From the NCBI GenBank assembly GCA_902806405.1, contig CADCWL010000250.1, positions 1 to 49,666 of the forward strand: a DNA stretch of 49,666 bases, read 5' to 3'. The notes under the pieces were generated by a model. The model saw nothing but the letters and a program-made list of their open reading frames with translations. It did not search any database and had not been told where the DNA came from. Position 1 is the first letter of the stretch. Each line of letters begins with the position of its first letter. The stretch is from an uncultured Thermomicrobiales bacterium. Its GTDB lineage: Bacteria > Chloroflexota > Chloroflexia > Thermomicrobiales > UBA6265. The position numbers and the translations under genes are program-made. This document shows positions 1 to 8,825 of the stretch, piece after piece.

Positions 1-294
1 GGCCGCTTCGAGGAGACGTCTTGAGGTGAAGAAGGCGGCGACGCCCAGCAGGACAACGTAGAGCCGATAACCATCCGGAACGATGAACCAGAACGCGAAG
101 ACCACGAACAGGGGTGCGGCCGTGAGGTCGGCCAGTCCGTCGTCCTCCCACGCCCGGTACGCCCGGCGCTCGGCCTCGACGGCCAACCGATCGGTACCGG
201 CTCGCCCGTCTACCCCGCGACCTCCTCCACCGGGGTCCCGACCTCGCCCCAACGGAAGTGCAAAGCGTCCCGCTGAGGCGTTTGGCTTCGGCAT
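1..294 (-). CDS. partial small membrane protein (runs off window start)
   Basis: Hand-translated from ATG at 294: MPKPNASAGRFALPLGRGRDPGGGGRG...RRAYRAWEDDGLADLTAAPLFVVFAFWFIVPDGYRLYVVLLGVAAFF; open to base 1, starts 3 nt after the upstream gene's stop; absent from ORF track because no stop in window. Confidence 0.6.
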   Translation of the reverse strand, partial: MPKPNASAGRFALPLGRGRDPGGGGRGVDGRAGTDRLAVEAERRAYRAWEDDGLADLTAAPLFVVFAFWFIVPDGYRLYVVLLGVAAFFTSRRLLEAA

Positions 295-297
295 CGA

Positions 298-914
298 TTA
301 CCCCTGGTACCCCGTGATCGGATTCGTCCGCAGGTAGTGCCGCGGCGCCCACGCGCCGCTCGCGGCCAGCCCGAGACCGATTGCCCCGAACGGCACCGGC
401 AGGTCGCGCAAGGACCCCTCCTCGATCGGCCAAGCCACGGCGGCGGCGATGCCGGGCACGACGGACAGCGCGTAGTAGCGGCCATGGCCCGTCTTCCACG
501 CTCGCCCAAGGAAGACGATGACCCACATCGCGAACGGCACGAGCGGAAAGAGGGACGGTAGCGAGGGATTGCGACTCTGGATCAGGGGGATCAGCCCGGT
601 GACGGCGTAGCTGCCGACGACGAGCATCACGATTCGCCGATCGGTGAAGATGGCGCGCGGCCGCGGGGGACGAACGAAGCCGGTGCGACGGTAGGCCACC
701 CGCCGCTTGACCGCCCGCAACGAGCGATCGAGCACGAAGACGGCTGCCACCGCCGCCGGCCAGCCGACCGGACGCCATCCGCTCGGTACCGCCGCCGCCG
801 CCGCCATGAGAGGAACATGGTGCCGAGGAACACGTCGTCCAGCCCGTCCTGGAAGAAGGCCTGCCACGTTCGCCGCTCGGCAGAGGCCAGCCCTTCGGTG
901 TTGACCGCTGCCAT
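298..914 (-). pseudogene. membrane protein gene, apparently frameshifted near nt 790-815
   Basis: AGGAGGAGGCG-ATG start at 914 gives MAAVNTEGLASAERRTWQAFFQDGLDDVFLGTMFLS, then the frame degenerates into poly-Arg; the hydrophobic continuation MAAAAAVPSGWRPVGWPAAVAAVFVLDRSLRAV... is in the frame of ORF 298..867; the switch lies at a GCC(n) run. Confidence 0.55.
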
Positions 915-1038
915 CGCCTCCTCCTATCGCGCGCCAACTGGTTTGTACTGCAGACTAGGACGATGATAGATACCGGAACGGGCGACGTCAGGAGGGGTCG
1001 GCTCCACCGCACGGGGAGGGACCGAGCGAGCCTCGCCG

Positions 1039-1803
1039 TCAGTCCAGCAGTAGCCGCGCCCGCCGGAAGCGCCGCATCGCCAGCAGCAGCGGCGCGACCG
1101 GCACGAGGAGGGTCGCGAGGCCGGCCAGGATCACGAGCGGGATCCACCCGCCCGCCTCCACGGCGTCGCCGACGGGGCCGGTGATCGCGGCCGGCAGCAG
1201 CCGGGCGACGACGAACGCGAGGACGGAGAGGAGGATGACCAGGAGGAGCGGGCCGAAGGCGGCGAAGAACATGGCCTGGCTCGCCTGCTTCACCGTCGGC
1301 GCGCGGAGGGAGACGAGGACGCCGACGCCGACCAGGTAGAGGCAGAGGAGCAGGGCGCCGCCGGTCGCCGCCCACCAGCCGCCGCCCGGCAGGATTGCCG
1401 CGCCGTCGAGGACGAGGTTGAGCGCGACCAGGCCGGCGAAGCGGGTCAGCAGGATCAGTCCCCAGCCGACCGCGACGATCGCGCCGACCTTGCCGAAGAG
1501 GATCGCCCGGTCCGAGAGCCGGCTCGCGAGCAGCGTCTCGAGCGTGCGCCGCTCCCGCTCCCCGGCGAAGGCGTCGGCGACCATCGGCAGGACGGCGAAG
1601 ATCACGCCGATGGTGCCGTAGGCGCCGCCCCCTCCGCCCCCGGAGGCGCCCTCCGCCCAGGCGCGGCCGTTGAAGAGGGGCAGGGCGACCCCCAGCACCG
1701 CAACGGTGAAGAAGAGCCCCGCGAAGGTGCCGAGGCGGGAGCTTCCCTGGTTCAGGAGCTCCTTCCACTCCTTGCGCATCACCGTCCAGACGTCGCCGAT
1801 CAC
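1039..1803 (-). CDS. ABC-2 type transporter permease
   Basis: 254 aa, multiple TM segments, ADAFAGERERRTLETLLASRLSDRAILFGK motif typical of ABC-2/NatB-like permeases; 4-nt overlap with the ATPase gene. Confidence 0.85.
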   Translation of the reverse strand: MIGDVWTVMRKEWKELLNQGSSRLGTFAGLFFTVAVLGVALPLFNGRAWAEGASGGGGGGAYGTIGVIFAVLPMVADAFAGERERRTLETLLASRLSDRAILFGKVGAIVAVGWGLILLTRFAGLVALNLVLDGAAILPGGGWWAATGGALLLCLYLVGVGVLVSLRAPTVKQASQAMFFAAFGPLLLVILLSVLAFVVARLLPAAITGPVGDAVEAGGWIPLVILAGLATLLVPVAPLLLAMRRFRRARLLLD

Positions 1804-2732
1804 CGCGTCTCCTTCATCAGGCCGAGGAAGGCCTCCTCCAGCGTGGCCGCCCCCCGCCGCACCTCTTCCACGGCGGCGCCCCCGCCGACCAGCAGGGCCA
1901 CGATCGCCGCCACGTCGGCCCCGGCGCGCAGGTCGAGCAGGAGCCGCCCGTCGCGGAGCTCGGCGGTGGCGACCTCCGGCCGGTCCCGCACCCGCGCCAG
2001 CATCGCGGCGTCGAGGCCGCGGGCGACGATCTCGGCCCGCGGCCCGCCGGCCCGTGCCCGCAGCTCGTCCGGGTGACCCAGCGCCAGGAGCCGCCCCCGC
2101 CGGATCACTCCGACCAGGCCGCAGAGCTGCTCCGCTTCGGCAAGGTTGTGGGTTGTCAGGAAGACGGTCCGGCCCTCCCGCCCGGCGAGCGCGGCGATGT
2201 CGTGGCGCAGGCTAGCGGAGGCGACCGGGTCGAGACCGGCGGTCGGCTCGTCCAGAAAGATCAGCTCCGGGCGGTGGAGGAGCACGCGGGCGATCGCCAG
2301 CTTCTGGCGCTGGCCCCGGCTCCAGGCGCCGACCCGCTCCCGCCGCCGCTCCCACAGCCCGAGGTGCCGCAGCAGCTCCTGGCCTCGCTCCAGCCGCTCC
2401 CGCTCCGAGAGACGCCAGGCCCGCCCGAAGAAGTCGAGGTTCTCCTCCGCCGTGAGCCGCTCGTACAGCCCGGGATGCTCCAGCAGCGCGCCGGAGCGGC
2501 GCCGGATCTCGTCGGCGCCCAACCGCGAGTCGTGGCCGAAGACGGTCGCGCGGCCGCGACTCGGCTCCAGCAGGCCGAGCAGGAGGCGGATCGTCGTCGT
2601 CTTGCCGGAGCCGTTCGGGCCGAGGAAGCCGAAGACGGTCCCCGCCGGCACCGCGAAGGAGAGGCCGTCGACGGCGCGGAAGCCGCCGAAGTCGCGGCCG
2701 AGGTCGTCGACCTCGATGGTTGGCGTGGTCAC
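1800..2732 (-). CDS. ABC transporter ATP-binding protein
   Basis: Walker A GPNGSGKTT, signature WSRGQRQKLAIARVLLHRPELIFLDEPTAGLDP; likely GTG start VTTPTIEVDDLGRDFGG at 2732. Confidence 0.93.
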   Translation of the reverse strand: MTTPTIEVDDLGRDFGGFRAVDGLSFAVPAGTVFGFLGPNGSGKTTTIRLLLGLLEPSRGRATVFGHDSRLGADEIRRRSGALLEHPGLYERLTAEENLDFFGRAWRLSERERLERGQELLRHLGLWERRRERVGAWSRGQRQKLAIARVLLHRPELIFLDEPTAGLDPVASASLRHDIAALAGREGRTVFLTTHNLAEAEQLCGLVGVIRRGRLLALGHPDELRARAGGPRAEIVARGLDAAMLARVRDRPEVATAELRDGRLLLDLRAGADVAAIVALLVGGGAAVEEVRRGAATLEEAFLGLMKETR

Positions 2733-3106
2733 CCGCTCGCTGCCCCCGCATCCGACGGCGTTTGCCGCCCGGTATGGCGCAACGGCGGTGCCATCCGGTC
2801 TCGGCGCCGCCTCGTTCCGCCCGTAGCCGGGACAGGGTGGCATCGCCGCTCCTGGTCAGGCGCCCCGACGGATGGGTCGTCCGGGGGTGCCTCCCCGGGC
2901 AGACCCGACGAAGCCCTTTCGGGGGCTGAGCACAAGCAGACGTTGGCTGGGAGTTGGCGGATACCGAGAGAGGTTCGCGAGCGAGCGTTCCCTTTGCAGT
3001 GGTCCGGACAGAGGGACCGGTCGGCCCTGCTCGCGGCCGCGCGTCCGGTGAGGCACCCGGCGCCCAGGAGACCGGTCCCCCGCGCCCAGAACCGCGCTGG
3101 GTCCCG

Positions 3107-3742
3107 TCAGGAAGCGGGCGTTCCCGCCGCCACCGGCTCGAGCGGGACGTAGAGCGATCCGTCCGTCGCTTCGAGGGCGAGTTGCTGGGCGTCTGCGGGG
3201 AGGTCGAAGACGAGGACATCCGGGTAGGCGATGCCTGGCTGGCGGGGCGCGAAGGAGGGGTCGTAGCGGAGGTCGAGGAGGTAGGCGGCGCCGGCGGCGC
3301 GTGAGGCGAGATCGAAAACGCGCCCTTCGCCGTCGACGGCCCGGATGCGGTCCGGGGCGAAGCTTGCCGGCTCGCCCGTCAGGTTGGTGACCGCGATCGG
3401 GACCACCAGGAAAACCCCCTCCGCCGCCACCGGGGTCAGGCCGTCGCGGCGACCGACCTCCGGTCGCCGCTCGACCGGCCCGACCACCTCGATCCGCCAC
3501 CGTTCGCTCAGGAGCGGCGGCGGCGGCGTCGCGGGCGGCGGGGTAAGCGCCATGATCGTGGCTTGCCGTCCGTCGGCCAGGTCCCGCAGGTCGGCGACCT
3601 CCGTCTCGTAGGCGGCGATGGTCGCCCGCGGGCGCTCCGGATCGGGGCCAATCCCGGACTGGCAGCCGGCGAGCGCGAGGGCGCCGGCGGCGGCGATCAG
3701 CGCCGTGCCCCGTCGCCGCCCAGGGCCCGTTCCCGCCGCCAT
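3107..3742 (-). CDS. lipoprotein with DUF4352-like / Ig-like extracellular domain
   Basis: Starts MAAGTGPGRRRGTALIAAAGALALAGC (lipobox); ...VEGVFLVVPIAVTNLTGEPASFAPDRIRAVDGEGR... ; ATG overlaps stop of upstream ggt (TGATG). Confidence 0.65.
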   Translation of the reverse strand: MAAGTGPGRRRGTALIAAAGALALAGCQSGIGPDPERPRATIAAYETEVADLRDLADGRQATIMALTPPPATPPPPLLSERWRIEVVGPVERRPEVGRRDGLTPVAAEGVFLVVPIAVTNLTGEPASFAPDRIRAVDGEGRVFDLASRAAGAAYLLDLRYDPSFAPRQPGIAYPDVLVFDLPADAQQLALEATDGSLYVPLEPVAAGTPAS

Positions 3743-5352
3743 CAGTACCCCAGCGCCAGGCCGTCGGCGCGGGGGTCGGCCCCGCCCAGGAGCAGACCCC
3801 GCGACTCGTCGCGGAGGATCATCTGGGCGTGGCCGAACGAGACGTCCCAGTCGGCGGCGCGGGCGACGGCGTGTCCGCGGGCAGCGAGGCGCGCGAAGGT
3901 CTCCTCCGGGAAGCGCCCTTCCAGCGCGACGGCGCGGGGGTCGGCCCCGCCCGCGCCGGCGACCCAGCGCGGCGCCTCGATCGCCTGCTGCGGGTCCATC
4001 CCGTGGTCGACGAGGTCCGTGACCAACTGGAGGTGAACCTGGGCCTGGGCGTCGCCCCCCTGGGTGCCGATCGGTCCCAGAAGGCGGCCGTCGCGCAGCA
4101 GCATCGCCGGCATCAGGGTGTGGCGCGGCCGTTTGCCCCCCTCGAGCCGGTTCGGGTGGTCGTCGTCGAGGCCGAAGGAGGCGCCGCGGTTCTGGAGGAC
4201 GATCCCGGTCCCCTCGGCCAGAATGCCGGCACCGAACGCCATGTAGAGGCTCTGGATCAGCGAGGCGGCGTTGCCGTCCCGGTCGACGGCGCAGAGATAG
4301 ACGGTGTCGCCGGCGGCGGCAGGGGCCGCGGGCCCCGCATGCGCCGGGTCGTAGGACCGCCAGAGATCGCGGGCGTACGACTTGGCGACGAGCCGGTTGG
4401 CGTCGACGGCGACCAGAGCGGGGTCCCCGATCGTCGCGTCCCGCACGCCGAACGCAAGCTTCTTCGCCTCGATCAGCGGGTGGAGGTGGTCGGCCGTTCC
4501 CCAGGGAGCAGGCACCGCCAGCTCCGCCAAGTTGAGCGCCAGGAGCGCCGTCAAGCCCTGCGAGTTCGGCGGCAGCTCGGCGACGGTCGTGCCCCGATAA
4601 TCGGTCGTCAACGGCTCGACCCACTCACCCTGGTGGCGATCGAGGTCGTCGGTGGTGAACGTGCCGCCGAGCCGCTGCGAGGTGGCGACGATGGCCTCGG
4701 CGATCGAGCCCCGGTAGAAGGCGTCCCGACCGTCGCGGGCAATCACCGAAAGGGAGGCGGCGAGCTCCGGCAGGCGGAGGCGGTCGCCGGGGAGCGGTGC
4801 GCCGCCCCCTGGCAGGTAGCGGGCGCCGAGGGCCGGGTCGGCCCGGAGGAGCGGTTCGACGGCCGCGAGCCGGGCGGCGAGGCGGGCGGAGACGGGGAAG
4901 CCGTCTCCGGCGTACCCGATCGCGGGCTCCAGGAGTTGCGCCAGACCGAGCCGGCCGAAGCGGGCGACCGCCTGCGCCCAGGCGTCGATCGTGCCCGGGA
5001 CGGTGACGGCGTGGATACCGCGGGGCGGCATCGTCGTGTGCCCGGCGCCGAGGAGGGCGGCCCGATCCGCCGCCGCCGGCGCTCGCCCCGACCCGTTGAA
5101 GCCGTGCAGCGCACCGGTCGCGGCCTCGCGGTAGAGGAGGAAGCAGTCGCCGCCGATCGCCGTCTGGTCCGGGTAGACGACGGTCAGGACCGCGTTGGCG
5201 GCGACGACGGCGTCCATCGCCGTCCCGCCGTCGCGCAGCGCCGCCAGGCCGGCGCCGGTCGCCAGTTCGTGCGGGGTGGCGACCATCGCGCCCGTCGCCA
5301 GCGCCGTCGGCCGTCGCGTCTCCATGCCGCTCCCCCTCCGCTTCTCCGGCAT
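3742..5352 (-). CDS. ggt: gamma-glutamyltransferase family protein
   Basis: ATPHELATGAGLAALRDGGTAMDAVVAANAVLTVVYPDQTAIGGDCFLL; NSQGLTALLALNL; IGTQGGDAQAQVHLQLVTDLVDHGMDPQQAIEAPRW. Confidence 0.9.
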   Translation of the reverse strand: MPEKRRGSGMETRRPTALATGAMVATPHELATGAGLAALRDGGTAMDAVVAANAVLTVVYPDQTAIGGDCFLLYREAATGALHGFNGSGRAPAAADRAALLGAGHTTMPPRGIHAVTVPGTIDAWAQAVARFGRLGLAQLLEPAIGYAGDGFPVSARLAARLAAVEPLLRADPALGARYLPGGGAPLPGDRLRLPELAASLSVIARDGRDAFYRGSIAEAIVATSQRLGGTFTTDDLDRHQGEWVEPLTTDYRGTTVAELPPNSQGLTALLALNLAELAVPAPWGTADHLHPLIEAKKLAFGVRDATIGDPALVAVDANRLVAKSYARDLWRSYDPAHAGPAAPAAAGDTVYLCAVDRDGNAASLIQSLYMAFGAGILAEGTGIVLQNRGASFGLDDDHPNRLEGGKRPRHTLMPAMLLRDGRLLGPIGTQGGDAQAQVHLQLVTDLVDHGMDPQQAIEAPRWVAGAGGADPRAVALEGRFPEETFARLAARGHAVARAADWDVSFGHAQMILRDESRGLLLGGADPRADGLALGY

Positions 5353-5536
5353 GGTAGCAGGCGCTCGCCCCCCGGGCGGCGCACCCTCCCCGCGCGGATC
5401 TCCCGATTCTGTCGCTGCCGGGAACGGCGATGACTGCCGGCGCGCTCCGAGACGTCCGTTCCCACCCGCGTTCGTCTCCCGGGACGGGCCTCGCCGGTTC
5501 GTGCCGAGGTGGTGCGGCGGGATAGGGGAAGGCGGG

Positions 5537-6496
5537 CTAGGGGGTCTGGGTGGGGACCCACTCCCCGGTTGTCCCCTCGGCCGGCGGCACGGCTCCCGGG
5601 TCGGTGACGACGGGGACCGGGTCCTGCGGCACGGGCACCTGACCCGGGTAGGCGGTGGGCACTCCGTACTCGCCGGAGATCGGCTGCTGGCCGGGTTGGG
5701 CCGGCACCTGACCGCCTTGAATCGGCTGTCCGCCCGCGCCCGGCGTCTGCCGACCGGTAGGGCCCGGCACCGGCTGGTTCGGTCCGCCGCGGTCGGCCTG
5801 CGGGTTCTGGGGGAGGTCTGCCAGCAGGGTGCCGCCCGTGCCGGGCGGGTCGATCCGGAAGAGGAGGGAGCCGATCCGGCGCTCGCCGACGAAGACGTAG
5901 ACGCCGTATTCGCCGGCCGGCAGCGCGCCGTTCAGCGTCAGCGGCAGCCCGACCCAGCTCGCCTCGGCGTCGGACTCGATCTCGACGTTGGAGGTGCCGA
6001 CCGTGCCGCCGAACGCGTCGACGAAGCGGGCGGCGACGACCTGGCCCTCGGCCACGCCCTGCAGGAAGGCCGCGACGTAGGCCGTGCCGGCGTCGGCGGG
6101 CACGCTCGCGTAGGCGCCCAGGGGCGCACCGTCGCCGCCGAGGCCGAGGGTCATCGCGATACTGCCGAGCGTCGGCGGGGGCGGCGGCGTGGGCTTCGGC
6201 GTCGGCGTCTTCGGGAAGAACCGCTCCGCCGTCCGGGTCGCCTGCTCCCGGGGCAGGTTCGGGCTGGCGGCGGCGTCCCGCTGCTGGCCCCGCCGCGCCT
6301 CCTGGGCGGACCCCCCGGCGCAGGCCGCGAGGGTCGCCAGGACGGCGAGGCAGGCGAAGGCGTAGGACGCCAGCGCCAGCGACTTTCGCGACTCGAAACG
6401 CCGCGCGGGCAACCGAGGCTTCGCTCCCGGCGCGGCGACGGTCTCCGGCGGTGCGTCAGCCGCTGGGGCGGGGCGGCCGGTACGGGCCGAACGCAT
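5537..6496 (-). CDS. Pro-rich secreted/lipoprotein-like protein of unknown function
   Basis: Hydrophobic segment with lipobox-like LATLAAC, then PTPKPTPPPPPT linker and Pro/Gln-rich C-terminus; listed start overlaps the recombinase gene by 41 nt, so the start is uncertain. Confidence 0.6.
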   Translation of the reverse strand: MRSARTGRPAPAADAPPETVAAPGAKPRLPARRFESRKSLALASYAFACLAVLATLAACAGGSAQEARRGQQRDAAASPNLPREQATRTAERFFPKTPTPKPTPPPPPTLGSIAMTLGLGGDGAPLGAYASVPADAGTAYVAAFLQGVAEGQVVAARFVDAFGGTVGTSNVEIESDAEASWVGLPLTLNGALPAGEYGVYVFVGERRIGSLLFRIDPPGTGGTLLADLPQNPQADRGGPNQPVPGPTGRQTPGAGGQPIQGGQVPAQPGQQPISGEYGVPTAYPGQVPVPQDPVPVVTDPGAVPPAEGTTGEWVPTQTP

Positions 6497-7547
6497 CCTG
6501 GTACTCCTCGGCGACCTCGACGGCCGTCTTGTGGACGTAAATGCGGGTCGTCGCCGGCGAGGCGTGGCCGAGGATCGTCTGAACCGTCGACTCTCGCACG
6601 CGGCGCCGGACCAGCTCCGTCGCCAGCCCGTGGCGGAAGGAGTGGGGCGTCACCTCGCTCTCGATCCCGGCCCGGGCGCAGAGCTCGGCGACGATGTGCT
6701 CCACGGTCCGGGGGCTGATCGCCCCACCCGGTACGCCGAGTTTATCCCGTCCGCTGAAGGCGGGGAACGATCCGGCCCCCCGCACCGCGTCCTGCCGCGC
6801 CGCCCAATAGGCGGTCAGCGTCTCCCCGGTCTCGTGGTCGAAGTGGACCGTCCGGCTCTTGCCCCCCTTGGCGCGGTAGATGCCCGCCGTTCCCTGGGCG
6901 ACGTCGACGTCGCGCCGCCGCAGCGCGCAGAGCTCGGAGACGCGAACGCCGGAGCGGAAGAGGAAGCGGATCATCGCCCGGACCTTGAGACGCCGCAGCT
7001 CGAGCTGCGGTTTCGCCTCCCGGGGCAGATCGTTGACGAAGGCGACCAACCGCTCCAGGTCCCCCAACTTGACGTCGGGCGGTGGCGGCGTGAAGCGGGG
7101 CATCATCGCCGCGATGCGGACGCGCAGCCGCTCCGTCGCCAGGTCGGCATGGAGGTCGTAGGCGGCGAGATAGGAGCAGAACTTGCGCACGGCGGAGAGG
7201 TTGTTCTGCGCCGTGCGCATCCGGGAGACCTCCTCCGGCGTGCGGATATCGGCCGGGACGAGGAGGGTGGCGAAGGCGGTGATGTGGTCGGCCTGGATCG
7301 CCGTCACCGGCGCCTTCGCAGGGTCGAGCCCCTCGTGCCGCTCCAGATGGCGGACGAACTTGGCGACGCCGTGGCGGTAGGTCTTTTTGGAGCGGGGCGC
7401 CAAACGCAGGTCGCCGAAGAACATCTCGACGGCGGCGGCGATCGAGAGCACCGCCGCGGCGTCGCCTCCGGCGGCGGTCCTCGTCGCCGCGTCATCGCCC
7501 GCCCCGTCGGGCATCGCGGCCGGTGTCCGCTCGTCCGTGGTCGGCAT
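6456..7547 (-). CDS. tyrosine recombinase/integrase, XerC/D-like
   Basis: Catalytic R (FRSGVRVSELCALRRRDVD), K (KGGKSRTVHF), HSFRHGLATELVRR, LGHASPATTRIYVH; start MPTTDERTPAA at 7547 with GGAGGG SD. Confidence 0.9.
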   Translation of the reverse strand: MPTTDERTPAAMPDGAGDDAATRTAAGGDAAAVLSIAAAVEMFFGDLRLAPRSKKTYRHGVAKFVRHLERHEGLDPAKAPVTAIQADHITAFATLLVPADIRTPEEVSRMRTAQNNLSAVRKFCSYLAAYDLHADLATERLRVRIAAMMPRFTPPPPDVKLGDLERLVAFVNDLPREAKPQLELRRLKVRAMIRFLFRSGVRVSELCALRRRDVDVAQGTAGIYRAKGGKSRTVHFDHETGETLTAYWAARQDAVRGAGSFPAFSGRDKLGVPGGAISPRTVEHIVAELCARAGIESEVTPHSFRHGLATELVRRRVRESTVQTILGHASPATTRIYVHKTAVEVAEEYQDAFGPYRPPRPSG

Positions 7548-7810
7548 CCGTTGCCCTCCATCCGCGTGGCGCCCGTCCGGCCGGCGCCGCGGCCGCGCGG
7601 TCGGCGAACGCGGTGGCGTGTACGTACACCGTGAGCATAGCACAGGGTGGACGCCGCTCCGGAACGCGGCGCCGGGAACCGGGGGAGGAGGAGACCGACC
7701 GGGGGTGCGGTGTGGGGCCGGATGGGCAGCGCGCGGCGACGGGGCGACGAGCGGCGGCGGCTCGGCGTGTCGACCTGAGGGGGGCGCGGTGTGCTCCCGG
7801 CCGGGGCGGG

Positions 7811-8245
7811 TTAGGCCGACTGCGACCCGGTCTGGGCGTAGCGGCGGAGAAGCCCGACCGTGTCGCGGTGAAAATCGCCGTTGGAGACGATGCGCGTCAC
7901 GCCGGCGGCCTTCGCCGCACGCCGCCCCTCGACGTCGACGTGCGGCCCGAAGGCGAGGATCGGCGTCGGGACCGCCGCATCGGCGGAGAGCGCGGCGACC
8001 GCGTCCCACTCGACCGTCCCGTTCATGTCGATCACGGCGAGCGCCGCCGGTGGGTCGCTGCTCCGCACCAGCGAAATGAAGGCTTCGGTGTCGCGGGCGA
8101 AGGCGGCCGCGAGGCCGATCGAGCCGAGCGCGTTGCGGATTCGCATTCCGAACATGAGGTCACGGTTCAGCACGATGACCAGGCCGGGCTCGGACGGGGC
8201 AAGCGGGGCGTCACCGCCGCTCGCCGACAGATCTGCACCGGTCAT
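7811..8245 (-). CDS. receiver-like (CheY-like) domain protein, atypical
   Basis: PGLVIVLNRDLMFGMRIRNALGSIGLAAAFARDTEAFISLVRSSDPPAALAVIDMNG...PILAFGPHVDVEGRRAAKAAGVTRIVSNGDF resembles a REC fold; SD GGGGGAGGGCG-ATG. Confidence 0.65.
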   Translation of the reverse strand: MTGADLSASGGDAPLAPSEPGLVIVLNRDLMFGMRIRNALGSIGLAAAFARDTEAFISLVRSSDPPAALAVIDMNGTVEWDAVAALSADAAVPTPILAFGPHVDVEGRRAAKAAGVTRIVSNGDFHRDTVGLLRRYAQTGSQSA

Positions 8246-8825
8246 CGCCCTCCCCCTCAACTCCTGATCGATCGGACGTCGCTCGGGCCCGTCCAATGCC
8301 ATGGCGAACCGCCGGGGACGAGGCCGAGGACCGCCCCGGTGCCGTCCCGCCGGGCGGCTGACCCGGGGACGGCCATCCCACGTCTCGCGGACCAAGTCAG
8401 TCTATCCCGCCGCCGTGGCGCCGATCGGTATCGGTTCGGCGTCGTCGCCCGTTCACCTGAGCGGCAGGGGAGCGGAGCCCGTGACCGACGCCGGTTGCAC
8501 CGTCGTTGCCGCCGCCCCGCGGACCCACCGGGCGAAAAGCTCCATCGTCCGTTCACGATCGATTCACGAAGGTCCCCTACCGTAGAAGAACGGCGCACCG
8601 GGAGGACCACCGTCCAAACCCGCCTTCCGTCTGCCGAGCGGGAGCCTCGTCGGAGCGGCCGATCGCGAGCGACGCCTCTTGACAACCGAATCATCGTCTG
8701 GGAACCTATCATCGTTCGGAGAAAATAACGACGTTCGAAACTGTGCGACCGCGGGCAGGATCGGAAGCGGAGTGGCCGCCCGTCGCGGGTGCGCCAGGAG
8801 AGAGAAACCCCGGGAGGGACCGCCG

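Noticed and set aside
6456-7547. Tyrosine recombinase as sign of an integrated mobile element
   Set aside because: No adjacent tRNA, att-like repeats, or other phage/ICE genes; a housekeeping XerC/D-like role is more likely.
8679-8722. TTGACA ... TATCAT as an MMPL promoter
   Set aside because: Spacing is 22 bp, too long for a normal sigma70 promoter; the 17-bp-spaced hexamer (GAACCT) is poor.
8260-8820. Small Arg-rich ORFs between the receiver-like gene and the MMPL gene
   Set aside because: Overlapping ORFs on both strands lack SD sequences and protein-like composition; treated as intergenic.
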